From the NCBI GenBank assembly GCA_025667525.1, contig CM046879.1, forward strand, positions 360,548,639 to 360,612,638: 64,000 nt of DNA, given 5' to 3'. Made by a program: the position numbers and the translations under genes. The notes beneath the pieces are model-generated. The model was not told where the DNA came from. It saw nothing but the letters and a program-made list of their open reading frames with translations, and did not search any database. Every line of letters starts with the position of its first letter. Position 1 is the stretch's first letter. Below, in pieces: positions 34,174-46,530 of the stretch. This DNA comes from Glebionis coronaria. Lineage: Eukaryota > Streptophyta > Magnoliopsida > Asterales > Asteraceae.

Positions 34174-37100
34174 TGGTGTAGTGTTTTTGTACCCTTTAGG
34201 AAAAGGATGACAAATAGTGGTAGTATTAAGTGTCGGTTTCAGAAAACCGAGCACTAATGACCTAAGTGAAGTCCAAGTTCGTTTCCCAAGGAGGCAAGTG
34301 CGTTGTGTATTGAATTTATATTGATTTGTGATTATATGATTTGAGAAAGAAATGGGATTAGAAGAGAAAGATGGTTACAAAAATGAATTAAACTACGACG
34401 AAAAAGGCGAAAACGTAAATCCGTAAATAATGCCAAAATTAAAATTTTAACCTAAAAAATTCCTAAAATTACTAAAAAGCCCCAATAATATTCTAAGAGT
34501 TTACAAAAAATCCAAACTTGCTAAAACCTTTTAATTAATTAAATAATGACTTTTTAATGCTAATTAAAGCCCTAAAAATCACTTTTAATTATTAAAAAGC
34601 CCTAAACAAGATTTTATAGTTTGTAAACCTCAAAAATACCCTAATTAAGCTAAAAACTATTTTTAAAAATTTTAAAACTAAATTAAACTATTTTTAAACT
34701 CTTAAAAACTATTAAAATGTATTAAATCTTAAATTAATTCTAGAAATTAAATGAAAAGTCTAAAAATTATTTGGAAAGTGACAAAGTTCTTAGTTTAATG
34801 TCTACAATCTAGGAAAAATGAAAAAAGGTAGAAAAACAACTTTCAATTTTTACTAATAAAATAATATTAAAATAACCCAAAAAATGAAAAGTTTGTAAAT
34901 AAATTCTAAAAAATTACCAAAAATCTTAAATAATGTAACTAAAACAAAAATGCAAACCAATTTTCCTGAAACCTATTAAATAAGTTTATATTAAATTTTA
35001 AAGTTGCTTAAAAACCCTAAAATCCTATAAAATTAAAAATAAGCTAAGTTGAAAACCTAATAAGCTGTAAACCTCAAAAATATGATTAGAAACCTAAAAA
35101 TTATTTTTCCAGATTTTTAAATCACTTTTTACTATTTTTAAAAGACTTTCTAAAAATTTAACTTAAAATAATCATAATAAATAAAATAATAAAGGGAAAA
35201 ATTTGCTTTTTGCTCAGAAAAGTCAACAACACTAATATAATCCTAAGAAAAATGTTAAACAGTTAAATCCTCAAAGAAATAAGCCAGGAAATGCTTATTT
35301 ATAAGATGTTACTTAAATAAGCTACAAAACAAAAACTAGTTAAATAAGTAATGAAATCAAACAATAACGTAAAAAGTCATCTGGATCACTGGTAAGCACG
35401 CTACTCCTTGGAACGCAAGGTCGCGTGTTCGAGTCCAGGCAGGGTGAACTTTTTGCAAAACTTTTTCTCTTTTTTTTTACTTTTAAATACTCAATCCAGT
35501 GACCTTAGTAAACACAAAAACACAAACACAATTCAATTTTGACCAAGATTAAACAAGATTCAAAGAAAAACGTGCTCAGTTGAGCACTTGGTTTCTGATG
35601 AACACAAGTGAGTTTTTCACTTGTGCAAAGACCAAGAGGGCTTGGTTTTTTGGCTTGTTTGGTGGTGATTTTGATGGAACAAGGGCACCCTTGTACTCTT
35701 TGGAGTACAAGGAGTCAAGACAAACTCAAAATCAAGCAGGTAGCACACAAAATCAAGCACAAAAGATCAAGGAAAGTTGCTGATATACTTAATGAACAAG
35801 TTGCTGATGCAAATGACACACAAGTGAGATTCAACACTTCTAACAAAGCACACAATGGTAATAAATGGCTTACAAGAGAACACAAACCCTTAAACAACCT
35901 ATATCCTAGCAGATTATACAACTTGATGGATCAAATTCAACAAAAATCAGGCAGATAAGGCAGTTTCATGATTAAGGCTATGTTTTCAAAATTTTAAGCA
36001 TGCAATGTGTTTAATATACTATCAAACTGACAAACAAACCAACACATAACCTAACAAGACCCTAACAAGTATGAAAGACAGGTTTAAACACAAGATCCTT
36101 AACAATAATCCAAATTTCACCCTACTCCCAAACACACCTTTAAAATCTGAAATCAAATTTTAACAAAGCAAATCTACTCAAATCTAATTCAAACTGAATC
36201 AAATCACTTCCAGCATGCATACAACCCTAATAAGAGCAAAATTAAGCACTTAACCTAACACTTAACAACTTATCATGCAAAATCACATAAAGCATATAAT
36301 TTTTCAGAAATTTAAAAAATGAAAAAGGGAACAATAACTACCTTAAGGGTCCTACATCCAGGACCCTTTGTGGTTGAAAAACCACCTCCAATAGACCCGG
36401 GTCTATGCTGAACCTTTGTTAAGATTTTGATGAAATTTTGCTTAACAAAATTTGAATAAGATAGGCCTTTGCTTAGAACCTGCTAAAAACAATCCAACAC
36501 AACAAGAGTGACCTAGAATTTGAGCAATGAGCTCCAAGGATGACTTATAGACAAGTCTCCTTATAGCTTATAGCTTTCAAGCTGAAACAATAATGTAAGA
36601 AAAATAATCAAGAAGGTTTTTCACCTCACTTAGCCCTTTTACCCAAACTTTTATACCCACTACACCTTGATATCTTCAAGATATCAGGGTTGTATGGTCA
36701 TATACAAGCTTGAATATAGAAGCTTATGTGGTTTAACAACCTTGACTTGAACAGAAAACTTAAAATCAGGAACCTTTGAACACAAAACTTGAATTTTAAA
36801 AACTTGATAAGTAAACAATCTTGGAATTTTAAACAACAAGCAGACAATGTAAATTAAATTGGATTTTTCTTCTCATCAACAAGCTTAAACCTTTTTTCAT
36901 TCATAAAAATAGGACTTACAAAGTTGTGAAAAAAGGAGAAAAAAGAACAGGTCTAAGCTACGTCCTAAAGGCCTTTATATAGAGGCTTACATTGTGATTC
37001 TAGAAGTGATAAGAAGCTAAAACCCTAACACTTGAACTTCCAATCTTGCCCTTGGACGATTTTGAATTTTTCAGTCAAAAACAAAGCCATGTGATGATCT

Positions 37101-38208
37101 TGGCATTTTGTGAGATGCCAGCAATGAAAAGAGGATCTTGGACGTTCATTTAGTCTTTGAGAACAAGAAATTGTTGTGGGATGTTGATCTTGCTGTCCAT
37201 TTTTGTTTGAGAGTGAATAGTGGGGCAGGGGAGGGTTGGAGAGACATGTGAGGTGATGGTGATGGGGGTTTAAGGATGGTTTTAGGTTTATATGATGTTT
37301 AATAAAGTGTCTGGAAAGAATTAACAAAAAACCCTTTGATTTGATTGATGTTCATCCTGGAAAAAATTAGGGTTTAAAGGTGGATTAGGAGGTGTTTAAT
37401 CTGAAAAGAGGTTAAGTATTTTTAAAAATTGTGTTTGCCACCAAATTTAAAAACGGTTTAAGTTAATTTAAAAAGTGTGAGTGGATTTGTGACGTGGAGG
37501 AAGGGAGGTGTTTGATTGGGTGATTGTTTAAGGTTGGTGAGGTGTCAAGCTGTGAGTGGTGGGTTGTCTTAGGTTGACTGGGCAGATTTGACCCCTCATG
37601 TTTCTTCACTCTTTCATTTTGTATCAAATGCAATAAACTTCCATTCCCTTTGTATTTAAGTTTAGGCTTTTGGCAATTTTGGCACATAATGTTTATAAAC
37701 TTGAAACAAGGACTACAAGTGCAATTTCTTCATATTCCAAGGACTGATATTGACATGTCTTCATACTTCAAGGCCTTGACTTGTTTGTTGACTTCTTGAA
37801 GGACCATTATTGACAATTTAGATTTGTTGAGGGACTAAATTTGCCAATTCTTCAAAGTTAAGGGTCCTTTTTGTAATTTTGACAAACTTTAGGGACCAAT
37901 CTTGTAATTATGAAGATACAAGGGTATAAAGTGTCAATTCTTCAAACTTGGAGGACCAATCTTCAATATTCTTCAAATCTTCAAGGGTTTTCTTTGGAAA
38001 ATTCTTCATTAGGGCTTGGTTCATTGTGCGGCTTCGTTTCCCATGTTCGTTTTTGCATGATTCTTGTGATCTTTTGTCATTTTCTCAATATCCGTACCTA
38101 AAATACACAAGCAACAAACACAAGCATATATTTGGGTATTTTGATGATATTTAATGCATTTTAAGTCCAAAAAGAACGATGAGACCATGTATAAAAGCCG
38201 TCTCATCA
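34174..38208 (-). repeat. Athila LTR C (shared by internals 1 and 2)
   Basis: 4035 bp. It abuts the PBS of internal 1 on its left and the PPT of internal 2 on its right, so it is at once a 5' LTR and a 3' LTR. It shares many variants with LTR D against A/B across its whole length, and has private changes such as TTTCAGAAAACC and ACGTAAATCCG. Confidence 0.93.
35375..35446 (+). other. tRNA-like segment in LTR C
   Basis: Same sequence as in LTR A, with B-box-like TGTTCGAGTCC and a following T run. Confidence 0.5.
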
Positions 38209-40038
38209 CTCCCCCATACTAAACCATTGCCGTGCCCTCACGCAATGCTAGAATAAAGTATCGTAGCATCTCCAAAATTCATTTTTATGGACTTTATTGA
38301 ATGATAAACTAGCTACACTACTACTATTACTACCTCTTGTGTTTTAGACATAATGTATGATTTTCATCGCAAAATGGGACGTTTAGGTTCATAGAATAAG
38401 AACACGTGAATGCTTCGTTAGAAATAATTTCATCGTCCTCGATTTTCACCTTAATTCCATGCTAAGCGTGTAACGAGATCATTGTCATTATAAGTTAGTA
38501 ATGCTAACACTACTCATATGCCCTAATTACGTACTTATCCTCCCATTATTCCTAAGTTGTATCTCTTATATTTTATTTTGTCTTGAATGTTTCACGAGGA
38601 TACATTGTTTGACTTATGCGAAAATAGAGATTTAGGTCTAAAAATAGAGTCCTAACGGTGTAACTAAGACCATCAAATCAATAACCCCTCCTAATAGACA
38701 ACGATGTTAAAAAATTAAGTTGACAAGAAGAATCGATAAACACGGTTTTATAACGGTTTTGAACATGAGACTTATTACCAAGACTTTTATACGCCCCCTA
38801 ACGGAAGGGCCTTATTATCTTTGGTTTACCTCCATCTTTTATTCAACTTCGCCATGAAGCTTTTATTATGACTTCGGTCTTGCCTTGCCTTTTATTATCC
38901 GCCTCATCGATGGTTTTATTAGCCAAAGACGTATATCCTCACGCTAAAGCGAATTTTGAATCTTTAAAGCTTCGAAGATTAAGGCTTGATTCACTTTTAA
39001 TTTTTGCATAGATTTTTCGGCCTTGTGGGGCTTCAAATTGTTTGCTAGATTTAGGTGAGCACTTGAAATCTTATTATTGGGTGAAGCTTTCGATTATTAG
39101 GGTGCCAATACTTCAAAACCGTGACGCTGGCGATACCTTAATGTCTTCCCAATTTAATTACACGGAAGCTACTAGAAAAGACTAGAAACCCAACAATCCT
39201 AACTAAACCGCTAAGTCAATATTTATTAAGCAAAAAATATTTACAAGCGAAGGGAGAATAAGCAAACAACGAGAACACATGAGTTTTTGAAAGAATACGA
39301 GTACTCTACGTTTAGCATAGTAACTTATAATTAACTCTATCATTTCTCGTCCTCATTTAAGAGACTTAGCCTAATGTGTAGTTAAGGAATCAAAGCTAAG
39401 TGCTCAACACGCACGGTCGAGTCAAAAATTACTCTTATTCTCGCCATCAGAAAATCTACATTCGTGTCTTCAAACACTTATAAAACATGAGAAAAATTTT
39501 AAAATTTGGCCATTTTTAGCCATATTTTGCAACAAAAACGATAAACAAAACGATAAACTTTGGAAAGCGCGAAGGTTTCGCAAGGCAAGTATCTATTCAC
39601 CCCCCCCATACTAAAGTTAAACATTGTCCTCAATGTTTCGAGTCTAGGGGTGCAAACACCCCCATACTAGAGACGTAGTCGAATGCCTAATCTAGCATGG
39701 AAAGGGTGTAACCAATAAATTAATAGCCGTTTATGAAGTGTGCTAAAAACCTAAGGTTAGAACGTCAAAAGGATATATCATGGATATTGAGAAATGTCTC
39801 CAAAGCAAACGATCGAGTGCTCCCATAAAACGAACACGAGAGGCTCCAATCGTGAAGATCATGATCTAAAAACCACATATCACAAACAACCACGGAACAA
39901 AGGTTGGAAGGGCACAAATCCCCACACGTAAGCTACATTAGAAAGCGATAATATGTACATAGGATAAGCATGGGACTCCCCCACGAGGCACCTCGTTTTT
40001 GATTACCGAGTCATGAGCTCGACTCGATCCCCTCAATA
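38209..40038 (-). other. Polypurine tract and non-coding 3' region, internal 2
   Basis: Same organisation as internal 1 (PPT at 38209-38222, internal PPT-like motifs near 39599 and 39656). No gene. Confidence 0.8.
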
Positions 40039-43000
40039 CTAATTATCATTGGGGAAGGTGACTTGGTCGAGGTAGTTCAAGGATGGAACTTCCCCGCCAA
40101 AGTAGTGCTTCAACCTATGTCCATTCACCTTGAAGTTAGGACCATCATCTTGAGCTAACTCGATGGTCCCATATAGAAATACTTGAGTCACGGTGAATGG
40201 ACCGGACCAACGGGATTTCAAGTTACCAGAAAAGATTTTCAATCTTGAATTAAAAAGCAAAACTTGATCCCCAATGTTAAAAACCCGGTTTTTAATTTTA
40301 GAATCAAGCAACTTTTTAGTTTTCTCTTTGTAAATCAATGAATTTTCATAAGCAATATCCCTTAATTCATCCAATTCATTTAATTGCATTTTCCGGTGTT
40401 TTCCCGCGGTCTCCATATCATCATTACAATGCCTTAGGGCCCAATAAGCCTTGTGTTCTAACTCGATAGGCAAATGACAATTCTTTCCATACACAAGCTT
40501 ATAGGGAGTGCACCCAATGGGTGGCTTATGAGCGGTCCTAAAGGCCCATAAAGCATCGTCCAACTTATCCGACCAAGATTGTCGGTTTTCCCCAACGGAT
40601 CTCTCCAAGATCCTCTTCAAAGCTCGGTTTGAAACCTCGACTTGCCCACTCGTTTGTGGGTGATAAGCCGTAGACAGACGATGTGTAACCCCATATTTCC
40701 TTAGAACCCTTTCAAATTGGTCATGACAAAAATGGGTTCCACGATCGCTTATGATAGCACGAGGGGTTCCAAACCGAGAAAACAATTGCTTCAAAAACTT
40801 GACTACCACACGAGCATCATTGGTGGGCAAGGCCTTCGCCTCCACCCACTTAGAAAGGTAGTCAACCGCAACGAGAATGTAGTTATTACCACGAGATGAT
40901 GGGAACGGCCCCATAAAGTCTATGCCCCAAACGTCAAAGATCTCACATACTTGAATGATATTTTGTGGCATTTCATCTTTTTGTGAGGCTTTTCCTTGTC
41001 GTTGGCATGCATCACACGACTTCACAAGATCTTGTGCATCTCGGTAAATAGTAGGCCAAAAGAAGCCGGCATCAAACACCTTCTTAGCCGTGAGATTAGC
41101 ACCGTGGTGACCACCCGTGGGTCCCTCATGGCAAGCTCTAAGGATGTTAGAAGCTTCGGTGCCAAATACACAACGTCGGATGATTTGATCCGCACAAGTT
41201 CGAAACAAGTAAGGGTCGTTCCAAAAGTAGAACTTGACATCACGAAAGAATTTTCGTTTTTCTTGAGTCGTCATACCCTTAATGATGAAGTTACCCGCAT
41301 GGTAATTTGCAAAATCCGCAAACCATGGGGTAGAAGAATCAAGCTTAGAATTCACTACACCAAGTGTCTCGAGCGGAAATGTTTCGGTGATTTCCTTGGG
41401 CTCGTAAACACTTTGGTGAGGATCTTTCAAACGAGAGAGATGATCGGCCGCTAGATTCTCGGCTCCTTTTTTGTCAACGATTTTGTGATCAAATTCTTGA
41501 AGGAGGAGAATCCAACGAAGTAATCTCGGCTTAGCATCTTGCTTTGCCATGAGATACTTAATAGCCGAAAGGTCCGTATACACTATGCATTTCGTCAAGA
41601 CGAGATAAGGTCGGAATTTCTCAAATGCATACACCACGGCAAGGAACTCCTTTTCCGTTGTAGTGTATTTAAGTTGAGCCTCGGTCATCGTCTTGCTAGC
41701 ATAGTGAATAGGAAAGAAGTGCTTATCATGACGTTGCCCCAAAACGGCCCCAATAGCGTAATCACTAGCATCACACATTAGTTCAAAGGGGAGGTTCCAA
41801 TTTGGAGCAACAAGAATGGGAGGTTCGGTAAGTTTCCTCTTAAGGATCTCAAAGGCTCGTACACAATCTTCGTCGAAGACAAAACGTGCCTCTTTTTCAA
41901 GAAGATGTGTAATGGGTCGAGAAATCTTCGAGAAATCCTTGATGAATCGACGATAAAAGCCCGCGTGGCCTAGGAAACTCCTAACTCCTTTGATGGTTTT
42001 GGGATGAGGTAATTTGGCGATGATGTCTACCTTAGCTTGATCTACCTCAATCCCCGCTTTCAAGACCTTGTGCCCTAAGACGATTCCACTCTTAACCATA
42101 AAATGACACTTTTACCAATTGAGCACAAGGTTGGTTTCCTCACAACGTTTTAACATTCTCTCAAGATTCGACAAACACGAAGTGAAAGAATCACCAAACA
42201 CGGAAAAGTCATCCATGAAGACTTCCATCGTCTTCTCGATCATATCATGAAAAATAGCCATTATGCATCGTTGAAAAGTTCCCGGTGCATTGCAAAGTTC
42301 GAATGGCATTCTACGATAGGCAAACGTTCCATATGGACACGTAAACGTAGTTTTTTCTTAATCACGAGGATCGATGGGAATTTGGAAGTAACCGGAAAAA
42401 CCATCTAGAAAGCAATAGAAATCGTTTCCCGCAAGACGCTCCAACATTTGGTCCATGAAGGGCAAGGGAAAATGGTCTTTTCCAGTGGCTTCATTCAACT
42501 TACGATAGTCAATGCACACTCTCCATCCGGTTACGAGTCTAGTGGGAATCAACTCGTTGGCATCGTTTGGCACAACGGTCATCCCTCCCTTTTTAGGGAC
42601 ACAATGAATAGGACTCACCCAAGGGCTATCAGAAATAGGGTAAATCATTCCCGCGTCAAGGAGTTTAAGGACCTCCTTTTTGATGATGTCGTGAATTTTG
42701 GGGTTCACCCTCCTTTGACTTTGGATTGTTGGCTTGAAATCCTCCTCCATTAAGATTTTGTGGGTACAAAATTTGGGATCGATTCCCTTAATGTCGGATA
42801 ACTTCCACGCAATCGCCCCTTTGTGGTCCTTAAGAACATCGACAAGTGCGGTTTTTTCATCATTCGAAAGATCCTTCGCAATAATAACCGGCAACTTGTC
42901 GTCCTCCTCCAAATAGACATATTTGAGGTGAGGAGGTAAATCTTTCAATTCAAGGATAGGTGGTTCCTCAAGTGAAGATTTGGGCTCGATACTCATAACC

Positions 43001-43176
43001 TCCTCGGGTGGAGGAAATGGGAAATCGTTGAGAAAATCCTTGATAATCGAGAAGTCCTCATCGTTGTCGAGGTCTTCGTCACAAGTACGTGGAACATCGA
43101 ATTCTTCCAACGTAAAACCACCACCTTCAAATGGAGTGAAGGTTGGTGTCGAATTATCAAGAATTGGATCTAACAT
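40039..43176 (-). pseudogene. pol of Athila internal 2 (two nonsense codons)
   Basis: Starts at ATG 43176 and keeps one frame through the acidic linker into reverse transcriptase, showing the undamaged state of the site that is frameshifted in internal 1. TAA codons at 42358-42360 (Gln to stop) and 42112-42114 (Glu to stop) interrupt reverse transcriptase. Missense changes at conserved places include MPFEL for MPFGL and VYTDL for VYTDH in RNase H. Integrase motifs are intact and the frame ends at 40039. Confidence 0.9.
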
Positions 43177-45782
43177 ATGGGATTGCCACTAGTTTCTTCA
43201 TCACCAAACCCTAAAACTTCTTGTGAAAATTCCTCGCAAACCACGTCGATCATATCAACGAGGTTTATGGTAGCAACGGAATAAACATGAGAAAGTTGAG
43301 AATTTTGAGTTGCGTTTATAACAAGTTCCTCGTCGTTGAAACGTAAGGTGATCTTTCTAGCATGCACATCAATTAAAGCCATAGACGTATCTAAAAACGA
43401 ACGACCTAAAATAAGAGGAACTTGAGGATCCGTGGGGATATCAACAACGATAAAGTCTTCGGGATAGTAGAACTTCCCCACTTTCACAAAAACTTCTTCC
43501 GCCAAACCACATGCGAGAATCGTGGAATGGTCGGCCAACTCAATAGACATTCATGAAGGAGTAAGATTAGGAAGATTGAGCGACTTGTATATTGCAAGTG
43601 GCATCAAGTTAATGCTAGCACCAAGATCGGCCAAGGCATAGCATTCTTCCATATCTTGAATTGCACAAGGGATCAAAAATTTACCGGGATCACCGACTTT
43701 TTGAGGTATGCGATTAAGATAAACCGACGAACAACTAGACATTTGGTGCAATTTCTCCTTGTTGTTCAACATACTCTTAAAGTTAGCGGAAAATCGAGGC
43801 ATCATGACCAAAGCATCGGCGAAACTCACATTAAAGTGAAAATCATGAAACATTTTCATAAAAAGCTCAAATTGGTAGTTATCGCGCTCTTCTCGTTTCT
43901 CCTTCCTAAGTCTCGATGGGTAAGGCAAGGGTGGTGTGGGTTGGGGCATAGGCATAGCCTTTGGAATCTCGGGTTCCAATATGGGTGATGGGTCAACCGT
44001 AGGTGTGGCATGAGCGGTACTTTGTGGGATTGAAATATGCTCCTTTTCGACCACCACCTCGGGTTCTTCCTCAATTTCCTTCAACGTTGGAGTAATTGGT
44101 TGAGGAGTCGGTTCTTTAAGTGTCTTACCACTTCGTGTGGTAATCACTTTCATCTCTCCCTTCGGGTTTGAAACGGTGTTACTAGGCAAACTACTCGAAG
44201 TAGAGGCTTTGTTCCCCATGACGGCTTCTAAAATGGCATTAAGCTTAGCATCAAAACTATTAAACTTCAAATCTTGACTAGCGGCTTTTTGGTAAATTCT
44301 TTGTTCAAGCCTAGCATGACTTTGCTCTATCTTGTTTTTTTGACCTCGAATTTGGTTAGCAAAATCATTTTTCAATTCATTCCTCATGCTAAGATTTTCC
44401 TTAACAAAATTAGCTAACTCCTTGGTGTTCTTAGCCGTGTCCCTAGCTTGATTAGCCAATCGCTCTTGAATGTTTTCCAAAATCTTATCATTTGCCGTGG
44501 CGTAATTCACAAAGTCCATTGGAAGTTCTTTGGTGTAAGCATTTTGAAGACCTTGACTCGTGTTTTGAAAATTACGGTTTTGATTTTGATTTTGCATTTG
44601 GCTACTACTACTCCCTTGATTCCCATAGTTGTTATTACCCTTAAAATTGTTCCTTTGATTGCTTTGGTAACCAACTTGATTGTTTCGATAATTGTTAGCA
44701 TTTTGATTTGGTGAAAAACCCGGTGGAGTCAATTGATTAGTGCGAGGAACTTGACCGTTTTGGTTATAAGTTCCCGCGGCCGCGAAGGCACTCGAAGTGT
44801 TACCACCGTTGGTAATGCACTCGGAATAATCGTGAGCTCCACCACAATACATACAAGAAACCTCAACCGCTTTAATCGTAGCGGGAGCGGGTTGTTCACC
44901 AACTTTAAACTCAACTAACAATCCTTTCACTATATCAAAAATTTTGTTCTCCAAATTAGCCTCGACTTGGCAAGCATCAACGGTGTGTGACAATGAAGGC
45001 GAAGACGAAGACGAAGTCTTACGAACACTCGACGTGCTACGAGGACTATACACCTTAGACATATTCTCAATGATTAACAATGCTTCCTCGACCGTCTTAC
45101 ACAAAAAATTACCACCCGCGGCGGAATTAAGATAATCACGCTCATGATCGTTCAAGCCATTGTAAAACGTGACTATTTGATGCAAGTCGGAAAAACCATG
45201 ATGAGGACATTCGTGCAACATTTCCTTAAACCTATTCCAAGCCGTTGAAAAACTCTCATTATACTCTTGTGAAAACTTTGAAATCTCGTTTTTCAAGTGC
45301 GTAGTCTTAGAGGGCGGAAAAAATTGGTTCACGAATTTTGAAACGAGATCCTTCCACGTCAATATAGAATTGGGTGGCTCTTTCTCTAACCAAATTTTTG
45401 CGGGCCCCGCTAAGGAATACGGAAAAAGCATCATCTTAATCGAGTCGTTTGAAACATCCTTAAACTTGCACGTGGCGGTTAGACGATTAAATTGGCGAAT
45501 GTGGTTATGAGGGTTGTCCTTTTCGTCCCCTCGAAACTTGTTGTTTTGAATCATGGACAACAAACCCGTCTTAACCTCAAAATTCTCCGCAAGGATAGCG
45601 GGAATCACAATCGCTTCTCCATAACCCTCGGTGGGTGCTTGAAGTAACTCCATCATAGTTCGATTAGCCATGGGTGCTTCTTTCACTACAATGGGTTCGT
45701 CAATAGGAGACTCCTCACTAGTAGGAGTGATTGATTTGTTTCTTCGTTTACGAGCACGTCTTGCTTTAGAGCGAGTTTGCAT
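43170..45782 (-). pseudogene. gag-protease of Athila internal 2 (one nonsense codon)
   Basis: Same ORF as 30813-33425 with ATG at 45782. A TGA at 43551-43553 (Arg to stop by C to T on the coding strand) truncates it just after the protease active site ADLGASINLMP. The rest continues in frame to 43170. Zinc knuckle and Gag core are intact. A truncated Gag without the complete protease is the likely product if expressed. Confidence 0.9.
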
Positions 45783-46509
45783 AAACGTCACGTACAACGA
45801 GAAGGCGAGCAAAGAAGATTCTTTTTAGTGTTTTTACTTTTTCAATTTTTTTGTTGTTTTTGATTGTTTTTAACTTTTTTTTGGATTTTGGAATGTATTA
45901 GGTAGACACAAATCTAAAAATCTCCTCCTTAATCAAATCTCTCGATTAAAGAAGCCTCAAGGAATGAAAACAATCACGTGAAGTGAACGTATTCGATGAC
46001 TTTAGAACGATGGTGGAACACCAAATCGTTCAAGAGGGTTTAATCAATAGAAACCAAGAAAATATATATGATACTTAGTAATACTTTGGGCGGCAAAACC
46101 CTCGATTAGCTTTCAAAATCAAAATACGCACAAGCAAGCGGAGGAAACGAGGCGGCGCGAAGCACTTAAGAGCCTTTTTCCTTTAGGTCGTGAAATACAA
46201 CCGCCTTATACCCACCTTATAGTTTGTATTTCTCAAAATCGAGCTTCTCGAAAGTATTTATCTATTTTTGCCTTTTTCTTTGGTTTGAGATTCGAATACA
46301 ATGATTGGGTAATGACCTCCCAAGTCAAGGTTGTGATTTCTCACGTATTTGGAGTACTTGTAAATTTATTGTTCTACGTATACAATATAGTAATAGTATT
46401 CACAAAAAACGAAAAACCGATAATACGTATTAGTAGAGTGCTACTAATACCAATAGCTATTATGGCTATATATAAAAACAACAATGGTTCAACCAAAACA
46501 CAACACGCC
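45783..46509 (-). other. Untranslated leader, internal 2
   Basis: Non-coding and near-identical to 33426-34152. Confidence 0.75.
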
Positions 46510-46527
46510 TCCCCGGCAGTGGCGCCA
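46510..46527 (-). other. Primer binding site (tRNA-Asp type), internal 2
   Basis: Element orientation TGGCGCCACTGCCGGGGA, 3 bp from LTR D. One base differs from internal 1. Confidence 0.87.
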
Positions 46528-46530
46528 AAA

